A stretch of 10,726 nt of DNA from contig JAPSIJ010000054.1 of NCBI GenBank assembly GCA_031178805.1, positions 1-10,726 on the forward strand, in the 5' to 3' direction. The position numbers were made by a program, and so were the translations under genes. The notes under the pieces were generated by a model. The model was not told the origin of the DNA. It did not search any database and saw nothing but the letters and a program-made list of their open reading frames with translations. This document shows positions 1 to 7,489 of this stretch, piece after piece. The stretch is from Cellulomonas sp. GTDB lineage: Bacteria; Actinomycetota; Actinomycetes; Actinomycetales; Cellulomonadaceae. The first letter of the stretch is position 1; the number at the start of each line of letters is the position of its first letter.

Positions 1-468
1 CCGGAGCCGGTGCGCCGGCCCGGCGGCGGCGCCGGGCGGCACGTGCTCGGCGCGCTCGTCGGCCTGCTGGTCGGCGCGGTCGGCGTGTGGACGGTGCTGT
101 TCGGCCAGTCCCGGGTCCTCGCGGCGCAGGCGCCCGCCTGGGACGCGTCCTACGACGTGCTCGGCGTGGTGCTGGTGACGGTGGGCGTGCTGGTGCTCGC
201 GCTGGTGCTCGGCCTCGGGCTGTGGACGCCGGCGGTGCCGCTGACGGCGGGGCTGGTCGCGAGCGTGGTCGGCGTGGTGCTGCTCTACGTCCCGGCGACC
301 ACGCACGCGGACGTGGTGCGGTGGGTGGCGACGGACGCGACCGAGGGGTCGGTGGTGCGCGCGACGGTCACGGCGACGTCCGGCGCGGTGTTCGTCATGG
401 GCGCGCTGCTGCTCGTCGCCGGGCTCGTGCTGGCGGTCGCCCGGCGCCGCCGGCTGCCCCGCGTCTGA
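1..468 (+). CDS. Small four-helix membrane protein, unknown function (possibly 5'-partial)
   Basis: I do not recognise this protein. Counting from the GTG at 10 it has 152 residues, with four hydrophobic segments at about 11-32, 48-72, 76-94 and 124-144, a polar stretch at about 97-123, and a basic tail (ARRRRLPRV) likely on the cytoplasmic side. The reading frame is open to the first base of the window and no ribosome binding site is visible before the GTG, so the true start may lie outside. Codon use (G/C at third positions) and a clean stop 126 bases before acs support a real gene. It has no catalytic or binding motif and no visible functional link to acs. An integral membrane protein is a safe call; anything further would be a guess. 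Confidence 0.6.
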   Translation, partial: PEPVRRPGGGAGRHVLGALVGLLVGAVGVWTVLFGQSRVLAAQAPAWDASYDVLGVVLVTVGVLVLALVLGLGLWTPAVPLTAGLVASVVGVVLLYVPATTHADVVRWVATDATEGSVVRATVTATSGAVFVMGALLLVAGLVLAVARRRRLPRV

Positions 469-506
469 CGCCGCCGGGCCTGCGACCACGAGGTTCACCT
501 GCTCCC

Positions 507-528
507 GGGACGAAAGTCCTACTAGAGT
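507..528 (+). promoter_or_regulatory. Candidate acs promoter/operator region with a GGGAC-N4-GTCC(T) dyad
   Basis: In the 126-base gap before acs there is an inverted repeat GGGAC GAAA GTCCT (507-520; the outermost pair is G against T), followed at 523-528 by TAGAGT, which fits a TANNNT -10 element. No good -35 hexamer sits at the right distance, so a promoter here may need an activator. The dyad resembles the GGGAC-N4-GTCCC core bound by DevR/DosR-type response regulators in actinobacteria. As RNA it could instead form a short GAAA-tetraloop hairpin. Both readings are tentative. Confidence 0.35.
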
Positions 529-583
529 GCCGAGGAGACGCGGCGATCCCGCCCGCGCCAGTCCGCACCGACGTCGTTGCGCT

Positions 584-589
584 GGAGGA
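584..589 (+). promoter_or_regulatory. Ribosome binding site that fixes the acs start
   Basis: GGAGGA lies 5 bases before the GTG at 595. The same frame is open further upstream to a TTG at 577, but that codon has no comparable site before it, and starting there would put GGAGGA inside the coding region. The GTG at 595 is therefore preferred. Confidence 0.8.
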
Positions 590-594
590 ACCCC

Positions 595-2598
<2,004 letters not shown>

Positions 2599-2602
2599 GC
2601 AC

Positions 2603-2635
2603 GGGGAATCATCCGGGCGCGCGCGTCCTTACACT
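2603..2635 (+). promoter_or_regulatory. Weak candidate promoter for the leader peptide and transporter
   Basis: TACACT at 2630-2635 matches the TANNNT form of a -10 box, but the bases 17-18 positions upstream do not resemble TTGACA. An alternative reading is an ECF-type promoter: GGGAAT (2604-2609) looks like the -35 element of SigR/SigH promoters, but the element 18 bases on is CTT rather than GTT. Both are incomplete. They are recorded because the next gene group needs its own promoter if the downstream hairpin ends the acs transcript. Confidence 0.25.
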
Positions 2636-2636
2636 C

Positions 2637-2663
2637 GGCGGGTGCCCGTGGCGGGCACCCGCC
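2637..2663 (+). terminator. Perfect 12-bp hairpin after acs, candidate terminator
   Basis: GGCGGGTGCCCG (2637-2648) and its exact reverse complement CGGGCACCCGCC (2652-2663) are separated by three bases, giving a very stable hairpin 38 bases after the acs stop. A second, weaker dyad GGGCCC-N5-GGGCCC (2664-2680) follows at once. There is no T tract, as is common in GC-rich actinobacteria. Termination of acs is the likely role, but the hairpin could also belong to the 5' leader of the next unit if transcription starts near 2642. Confidence 0.5.
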
Positions 2664-2717
2664 GGGCCCCGTTCGGGCCCCAGGACGGACGAGCCGGATC
2701 GAGCAGGGGGACGCGAC

Positions 2718-2789
2718 GTGACCGGGTGGGACCTCACCGCGCGCCGTGCCGTCGACCTGCGCCGGGTCGCCAGCGCGCTCTGTCGCTGA
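2718..2789 (+). CDS. 23-residue Cys-containing leader peptide (putative attenuator)
   Basis: A GTG start preceded by AGGGGG (2705-2710, 7 bases away) opens a 23-codon ORF ending ARRAVDLRRVASALCR then TGA. From memory, this pattern of a basic start, (H/V)DL, R-V-x-S-A and a terminal Cys-Arg is the hallmark of small actinobacterial ORFs annotated as putative leader peptide upstream of sulfur-metabolism and amino-acid transport genes. The single Cys codon is second from last, where a ribosome short of charged Cys-tRNA would stall just before release. The codon is TGT, rare in this DNA. The stop is 70 bases before the symporter ATG, so the peptide most likely acts in cis, by its translation rather than as a protein, to set expression of that gene according to cysteine supply. 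The ORF and motif are seen; the mechanism is inferred. Confidence 0.75.
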   Translation: MTGWDLTARRAVDLRRVASALCR

Positions 2790-2859
2790 GCCGCGCCCCG
2801 TCCCGCACGTCCCGTCCACCCTGGGCCGCGCCCCGCCGCGCCCGCCGAAAGGCTCCCGC
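2790..2859 (+). promoter_or_regulatory. C-rich untranslated spacer between leader peptide and transporter
   Basis: Between the leader stop and the transporter start lies a C-rich tract: by hand count 35 C, 17 G, 4 T and 2 A over 2790-2847. It contains an 11-base direct repeat, GCCGCGCCCCG, at 2790-2800 and 2825-2835. GAAAGG (2847-2852) is the likely ribosome binding site, 7 bases before the ATG. No hairpin with a T tract is present, so if this is an attenuator it would work through Rho-dependent termination on the C-rich RNA or through ribosome-site access, not classical intrinsic termination. Confidence 0.4.
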
Positions 2860-4290
2860 ATGTCCTCGACCGCTCCGGCACGCCCGCGCTCGCGCGCCCG
2901 TCGCCTGCTGACGAACTTCGGCTTCCAGATCATCGCCGCCCTGGTGCTGGGCGTCGCCCTCGGCTGGGTGGCGCTCTCCCTCGGGCCGGTGGCCGCCGGC
3001 ACCGACGCCGAGTCGCCGAACTGGCTGACCACGACGCTCGACACGATCGGCTCGTCCTTCGTCACCCTGCTGAAGGCGATCGTCCCGCCGCTGATCTTCA
3101 CGGCCATCGTCGCCTCCGTCGCCAACCTGCAGAACGTGGCGAACGGCGCCCGCCTCGCCTGGCGGACCCTGCTGTGGTTCGCGATCACCGCGCTGATCTC
3201 CGTGGTGATCGGCATCGGCCTGGGCCTGGTGCTCCAGCCGGGCCGGCACACCACGCTCAGCATCGACCAGGGCGCCGAGCCCACCCGCACCGGCTCCTGG
3301 CTCGACTTCCTCGACGGCCTGATCCCGGGCAACGTCCTCGGCCTCGGCGCCAGCACCACCGCCCAGGACGACGGCTCCCTGAGCACGTCCGTCAGCTTCA
3401 ACGCCCTGCAGATCGTGGTCGTCGCGATCGCCGTCGGCATCGCGGTGCTGCGTACGGGCGCCAAGGCGGAGCCGTTCCTCGGCTTCATCCGCTCCGCGCT
3501 CGCCGTCGTGCAGACGGTGCTGTGGTGGGTCATCCGGCTCGCGCCGCTCGGCACGCTCGGCCTGGTCGGCAACGCCGTCGCGTCCTACGGCTGGGACTCG
3601 CTGGCCTCGCTCGGCCGGTTCGCGATCGCCATCTACGTCGGCCTCGCGCTGGTGCTGTTCGTCGTCTACCCGGTCCTGCTGCGGGTCAACGGCCTGAGCA
3701 TCGGCCGCTGGTTCCGCGGCGCCTGGCCGGCCATCCAGCTGGCGTTCGTGTCCCGCTCCTCCATCGGCACCCTGCCGGTCACGCAGCGGGTCACCGAGCG
3801 CAACCTCGGCGTGCCGTCCGAGTACGCGTCGTTCGCCGTGCCGCTGGCCTCCACCACCAAGATGGACGGCTGCGCCTCGATCTACCCGGCCGTCGCCGCG
3901 ATCTTCGTCGCGCAGATCTTCGGGGTGGACCTCTCGGTCCTCGACTACGTCCTGATCGCGTTCGTCTCGGTCGTCGGCTCCGCGGCCACCGCGGGCCTCA
4001 CCGGCGCGATCGTCATGCTGACCCTGACCCTGTCCACCGTGGGCCTGCCGCTGGCCGGCGTCGGCCTGCTGCTCGCCATCGACCCGATCCTGGACATGGG
4101 CCGCACCGCGGTGAACGTCGCCGGCCAGGTGCTGGTGCCGACGATCGTGGCCAAGCGCGAGGGCATCCTCGACCAGGCGCAGTACGACTCCGCGCAGGCG
4201 GAGGACCTGTTCGCCGACGAGGAGGCGGACGCCGCCCCGGCCGCGGGCCGCGAGGTCGGGGAGGCGCGCGAGCCCGTCGCGGCGCGCTGA
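2860..4290 (+). CDS. DAACS-family cation symporter, probably cystine/amino-acid uptake (TcyP-like)
   Basis: This 476-residue inner-membrane protein belongs to the dicarboxylate/amino acid:cation symporter family (GltP, DctA, TcyP), which couples substrate import to Na+ or H+. Its many hydrophobic segments fit the family fold of eight helices and two re-entrant hairpins. HP1 carries the serine-rich tip SRSSIGTLP (298-306). The TM7 motif, NMDG in glutamate carriers, reads KMDG (334-337) and continues as GCASIYPA (337-344). TM8 reads DPILDMGRTAVNV (408-420). The GCA-x-IYPA and DMGRTA forms match my memory of TcyP/YdjN cystine transporters better than glutamate or C4-dicarboxylate carriers, and the Cys leader upstream supports this. 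The length is near TcyP (about 463) and longer than GltP or DctA; the tail after about residue 445 is acidic and Ala-rich. The ATG at 2860 was chosen over upstream GTG codons because of GAAAGG. Family is certain; substrate is inferred. Confidence 0.85.
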   Translation: MSSTAPARPRSRARRLLTNFGFQIIAALVLGVALGWVALSLGPVAAGTDAESPNWLTTTLDTIGSSFVTLLKAIVPPLIFTAIVASVANLQNVANGARLAWRTLLWFAITALISVVIGIGLGLVLQPGRHTTLSIDQGAEPTRTGSWLDFLDGLIPGNVLGLGASTTAQDDGSLSTSVSFNALQIVVVAIAVGIAVLRTGAKAEPFLGFIRSALAVVQTVLWWVIRLAPLGTLGLVGNAVASYGWDSLASLGRFAIAIYVGLALVLFVVYPVLLRVNGLSIGRWFRGAWPAIQLAFVSRSSIGTLPVTQRVTERNLGVPSEYASFAVPLASTTKMDGCASIYPAVAAIFVAQIFGVDLSVLDYVLIAFVSVVGSAATAGLTGAIVMLTLTLSTVGLPLAGVGLLLAIDPILDMGRTAVNVAGQVLVPTIVAKREGILDQAQYDSAQAEDLFADEEADAAPAAGREVGEAREPVAAR

Positions 4291-4300
4291 CCGACCCGCA

Positions 4301-4356
4301 CGCGAGAGCCGCCGGCCCCGCTCCCCCTCAGGGGGGCGGGGCCGGCGGCTCTCGTG
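4301..4356. terminator. Strong bidirectional terminator between convergent genes
   Basis: A near-perfect 26-bp inverted repeat (4301-4326 with 4331-4356, loop CTCA) includes 17 uninterrupted pairs between GAGAGCCGCCGGCCCCG and CGGGGCCGGCGGCTCTC. The only imperfections are two G-T pairs. It begins 10 bases after the symporter stop and lies 13 bases beyond the glucosidase stop on the other strand, so it can end both transcripts. There is no T tract on either side. Confidence 0.85.
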
Positions 4357-4369
4357 CGTGCGGCGGGCG

Positions 4370-5554
4370 TCAGCGGGCGGGGTGCGTGAGCTCCCCGGTC
4401 CGCGCGACGCCGCCCAGCCAGTGCGCGCTGGGCTTCGGGGTGCGCGCGAAGGTCTCCCGGTCCCAGCCGATCAGGCCGAAGGTCGGCGCGTAGGAGCCCC
4501 ACTCGTAGTTGTCGAGCGCGGACCAGTGCAGGTAGCCGCGCACGTCGATGCCGTCGGCCATCGCGTCGTGCAGCCCGACCAGCGCGTCGTGCGTGTAGTC
4601 GATCCGGCGCGCGTCGTCCTGCGTCGCCATGCCGTTCTCGGTGACCACGACCGGGACCCCGCCGGTGCGCTCCCACGCGTTCCGGACGCCGATGCCCAGG
4701 GCGGGCGGGAAGTACTCCCAGCCGGTCAGCGTGGTCTCCGCGCCCTCGGGCACCGGCAGCGGGTTGCCCTCCGGGTCGATGAACGTCCGCAGGTACGCCT
4801 GGACGCCGATCCAGTCGTCGCCCTTCGCGGCGTCGAGGAAGATGTCCTCGCGCGGGTAGCCGTACGCCTTCGTGGCCTCCTCGGCGCCGGGCGCCGCGTG
4901 GTACGCCTGGGTGGCGACCGACCAGCCGGACCGGACCTGCGGCAGCTGCGCCAGTACGGCCCGCGAGCGCCGGTGCGCGTCGATCAGCGCGTCGGTGATC
5001 TGCGGGTCGGGCGCCGGCAGCCGGGACGCCGTCATCTCGGTGCCCTCCTCGCCGCGGGTCATCGCGACCATGTTGGGCTCGTTGATGGTGCAGACCCACT
5101 CGACGTCGTCGCCGAGCACGGGCAGCGCGATCTCGGTGAACCGCTCGAACAGCTCCGGCGCGGCCGGGTTCCGCCAGCCGCCGAGCCGGGCGAACCAGCG
5201 CGGGTGCGTGAAGTGGTGCAGCGTCACCGAGGGGGTCAGGCCGTGCTCGCGGCAGGTGTCGACCATCCGCCGGTAGTGCGCGAGCTCCGCCTTCGACACG
5301 AAGCCCTGCTCCGGCTCGATGCGGGCCCACTCGATGCTGAACCGGTAGGCGTTCATGCCCAGGGACGCCAGCAGCGCGATGTCCTCCGGGTACCGGTGGT
5401 AGGAGTCGGCGGCGTCGCCGGACGGCTCGGCGAGGTCCGTGCCCGGCGCGTGCTCGCGCACCCACCAGTCGGAGTTCACGTTGTTGCCCTCGATCTGGTG
5501 CGCGGCGGTGGCGGCGCCCCAGAGGAAGCCCTCGGGGAAGCGGCGGGAGGTCAT
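4370..5554 (-). CDS. GH1 beta-glucosidase, cytoplasmic
   Basis: This 394-residue glycoside hydrolase family 1 enzyme is a retaining beta-glycosidase with a TIM-barrel fold. The acid/base Glu159 is in TINEP (156-160) and the nucleophile Glu306 in TENG (305-308). Gln20 in AAHQIEG and Glu351/Trp352 in DNYEW correspond to residues that hold the non-reducing sugar. The usual HW pair near the active site reads HHFTHP (113-118). It has no signal peptide, so it acts on sugars already imported. It is shorter than typical GH1 enzymes (about 440-480), but both ends look intact (FPEGFLWGAATAAHQIEG at the start, KPSAHWLGG near the end), so this is a compact subgroup rather than a truncation. It is the last gene of the uptake operon, 60 bases after the permease. 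A GGAAGGA lies about 10 bases before the ATG. The imported compound is probably cellobiose or another beta-glucoside; exact specificity is unknown. Confidence 0.93.
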   Translation of the reverse strand: MTSRRFPEGFLWGAATAAHQIEGNNVNSDWWVREHAPGTDLAEPSGDAADSYHRYPEDIALLASLGMNAYRFSIEWARIEPEQGFVSKAELAHYRRMVDTCREHGLTPSVTLHHFTHPRWFARLGGWRNPAAPELFERFTEIALPVLGDDVEWVCTINEPNMVAMTRGEEGTEMTASRLPAPDPQITDALIDAHRRSRAVLAQLPQVRSGWSVATQAYHAAPGAEEATKAYGYPREDIFLDAAKGDDWIGVQAYLRTFIDPEGNPLPVPEGAETTLTGWEYFPPALGIGVRNAWERTGGVPVVVTENGMATQDDARRIDYTHDALVGLHDAMADGIDVRGYLHWSALDNYEWGSYAPTFGLIGWDRETFARTPKPSAHWLGGVARTGELTHPAR

Positions 5555-5592
5555 GACGGCAGGGTCCTTCCGGTGGTGCGGGGTTCGGGGGG

Positions 5593-5610
5593 CGGACGCC
5601 GGGGCGTCCG
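5593..5610 (-). promoter_or_regulatory. Intercistronic hairpin between permease and beta-glucosidase
   Basis: The 60-base gap holds CGGACGCC directly followed by GGGGCGTCCG, an 18-base palindrome able to form a 7-bp stem with a short loop, starting just after the permease stop. It could protect the upstream transporter mRNA from 3' decay or partly reduce read-through into the glucosidase gene. Structure is seen; role is inferred. Confidence 0.35.
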
Positions 5611-5614
5611 GGCG

Positions 5615-6511
5615 TCACTTCAGGCCGGCGGTGGCCACGCCCTGGATGAAGTACCGCTGCAGCGCGACGAACAGCAGCAGGATCGGCGTGATGACGAGCA
5701 CCGCGCCGGCGAGCAGCAGGCCGTAGTCGGTCGCCTGCTGGCCCGTGGAGTACAGGGACAGCGCGACGGGCAGCGTGTACATGTCCTGGCTCTGCGCCGC
5801 GACGAGCGGCCAGAGGAAGTTGTTCCACGAGCCGAGGAACGTGAGGATGCCGAGCGTCGCCAGCGGCGGGCCGCACAGCGGCATGACGACCCGCGCGAAG
5901 ACGCGCAGCTCGCCGGCGCCGTCGATCCGCGCGGCCTCCATCAGCGGCTCGGGGATGCCGAGCATGAACTGCCGCATCAGGAACACGCCGAGCGGCTGCG
6001 TGAGGAACGGCAGGATCAGCGCCGGGTACGTGTTCAGCAGCCCCAGCGAGGTCACCTGGACGAACAGCGGCACGAAGGTGACGACGCCGGGCACCATCAG
6101 CATGACCATGACCAGCGAGAACAGGACCTTCTTGCCGGGGAAGTCCATCTTGGCCAGGGCGTAGCCGACCATCGAGCAGAACACCAGGTTGCCGAGCACG
6201 GTGACGACCGCGACCACGAGCGAGTTGGTGAAGAACTGCCCGAAGTCGAGGTCGGTGAACCAGCGCGCGAAGTTGTCCCCGGTGGGGTCCTGCGGCCAGA
6301 TGGTCGGCGGCTTGGTGAGGATCTCGCGCTGCGTCTTGACCGAGCCGAGCACCATCCAGACGAACGGCAGCAGCCACAGGGCCACGCCCACGGTGAGGAC
6401 GGTGTAGGTCAGGGCGCGGCCGGTGGTCATCCGGCGGCGGCGCCGCGGGGTGGCCGGACGGGCGAGCGCGTCCACGGCGGGGTGCGCCGAGGGCGGGGTG
6501 ACAGCGGACAT
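5615..6511 (-). CDS. Carbohydrate ABC transporter permease, MalG type
   Basis: The 298-residue protein is the second membrane subunit of a CUT1-family sugar importer. About six hydrophobic segments are visible, including 33-55, 97-120, 128-152, 162-182, 217-238 and 264-286. The EAA loop that docks the ATPase is MEAARIDGAGELRVFARVVMP, starting at 191 with the conserved Gly at 198. The N-terminal 30 residues are a basic, Pro/Ala-rich cytoplasmic extension (RRRRR at 23-27). A GGGAGA stands a few bases before the ATG, and only 19 bases separate the gene from the preceding permease. By analogy with cebG of Streptomyces it should pair with the upstream permease and a shared ATPase such as MsiK, which is not encoded here. 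Confidence 0.93.
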   Translation of the reverse strand: MSAVTPPSAHPAVDALARPATPRRRRRMTTGRALTYTVLTVGVALWLLPFVWMVLGSVKTQREILTKPPTIWPQDPTGDNFARWFTDLDFGQFFTNSLVVAVVTVLGNLVFCSMVGYALAKMDFPGKKVLFSLVMVMLMVPGVVTFVPLFVQVTSLGLLNTYPALILPFLTQPLGVFLMRQFMLGIPEPLMEAARIDGAGELRVFARVVMPLCGPPLATLGILTFLGSWNNFLWPLVAAQSQDMYTLPVALSLYSTGQQATDYGLLLAGAVLVITPILLLFVALQRYFIQGVATAGLK

Positions 6512-6530
6512 GACGATCTCCCTCGCCCGG

Positions 6531-7487
6531 TCAGTCCTGGGACCGCAGCAGCCGGAACTGCAGCAGGCTCAGGAGCGCGATGGCCAGGAACAGCACGTAG
6601 GAGGCCGCGGAGGCGAACCCGTACTTGCCGAACCCGAACTGCTCGAACGTGTAGAAGGCGGTCGACAGGGTCGAGTCCAGCGGCCCGCCCTGGGTCATCA
6701 CGAAGGCCTCCTCGAAGAACTGCAGGTAGCCGACGGAGATCAGCACGGCGCCGAGCAGCAGCGTCGGGCGCAGCAGCGGCAGGGTGACGCTGCGGAACCG
6801 GCGCCACGGGCTCGCGCCGTCCATCACGGCGGCCTCCTGCACCTCGGCCGGCACGGCCTGCAGGCCCGCCAGGAAGATCACCATCAGCGTGCCGACGTTC
6901 CGCCAGACGGCCATCAGCATCAGCGACGGCAGCGCCCAGGTGGTCGAGTTCAGCCAGTTCGGCCCGTCGATCCCGACCCAGCCGAGCGCGGTGTTCAGCA
7001 GGCCGTCAGGCTGCAGGATGTACCGCCACACGACGGAGACGGCGACGATGCTGGTGACGACCGGTGCGTAGAACCCGACGCGGAACGCCGAGCGGAACCG
7101 GCCGATCCCCGAGTTCAGCGCCACGGCGAGCGCGAGCGCGACGGCCATCGTCACCGGGATGCCGACCAGCACGAACGTGCCGGTGACCGTGAGCGACTTC
7201 AAGAACCGCGGGTCGCCGAACAGGTCGACGTACTGCTGCAGGCCCACGAAGTTCACGGCGAACGGCGTCCGGACGTCGCGCGAGGTGAAGTCGGTGAACG
7301 ACATCGCGAACGACGACACCAGCGGCACGAGCATGAAGAACCCGAACACCAGGACGAACGGCAGCGCGAACAGCCACGCGACGTAGCCCTGCCGGCGGCG
7401 CCGGGCCGCGGCGGGCCCGCGGCGGGCCGGGGCCGCCCGGCCGGCGCGCGCGGCGCCGGCCGGACGGGTGGCGGTGGAGGCGGACAC
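6531..7487 (-). CDS. Carbohydrate ABC transporter permease, MalF type
   Basis: This 318-residue protein is the first membrane subunit of the importer. Six hydrophobic segments follow a roughly 33-residue Arg/Ala-rich cytoplasmic start, with the first at about 36-60. The EAA loop is EVQEAAVMDGASPWRRFRSV (215-234), just before LPLLRP. The frame stays open far upstream on this strand, but that region is the binding-protein gene read in another frame. The GTG at 7487 begins two bases after the stop of the binding-protein gene (TGACCGTG), a typical arrangement for translational coupling, and no strong ribosome site of its own is visible. An extra large periplasmic loop, as in E. coli MalF, is absent, which is normal for actinobacterial CUT1 permeases. 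Confidence 0.92.
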   Translation of the reverse strand: MSASTATRPAGAARAGRAAPARRGPAAARRRRQGYVAWLFALPFVLVFGFFMLVPLVSSFAMSFTDFTSRDVRTPFAVNFVGLQQYVDLFGDPRFLKSLTVTGTFVLVGIPVTMAVALALAVALNSGIGRFRSAFRVGFYAPVVTSIVAVSVVWRYILQPDGLLNTALGWVGIDGPNWLNSTTWALPSLMLMAVWRNVGTLMVIFLAGLQAVPAEVQEAAVMDGASPWRRFRSVTLPLLRPTLLLGAVLISVGYLQFFEEAFVMTQGGPLDSTLSTAFYTFEQFGFGKYGFASAASYVLFLAIALLSLLQFRLLRSQD

Positions 7488-7489
7488 GG

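Noticed and set aside
577..594. TTG start six codons upstream of the chosen acs start
   Set aside because: GGAGGA at 584-589 points to the GTG at 595 and would otherwise lie inside the coding region.
2746..2859. Longer N-terminus for the symporter starting at 2746
   Set aside because: It would overlap the leader peptide, and the extra residues are not like the family; the ATG at 2860 has a ribosome site and gives the expected N-terminus.
3945..6377. 810-codon open frame on the minus strand across the symporter end, glucosidase and permease
   Set aside because: It is an out-of-frame shadow in GC-rich DNA: the translation is Arg/Ala/Gly-rich, crosses a strong terminator, and overlaps two genes with clear family motifs.
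4358..6787. 809-codon plus-strand open frame opposite the glucosidase and permeases
   Set aside because: It is antisense to confident genes and its composition is typical of a GC-driven shadow frame.
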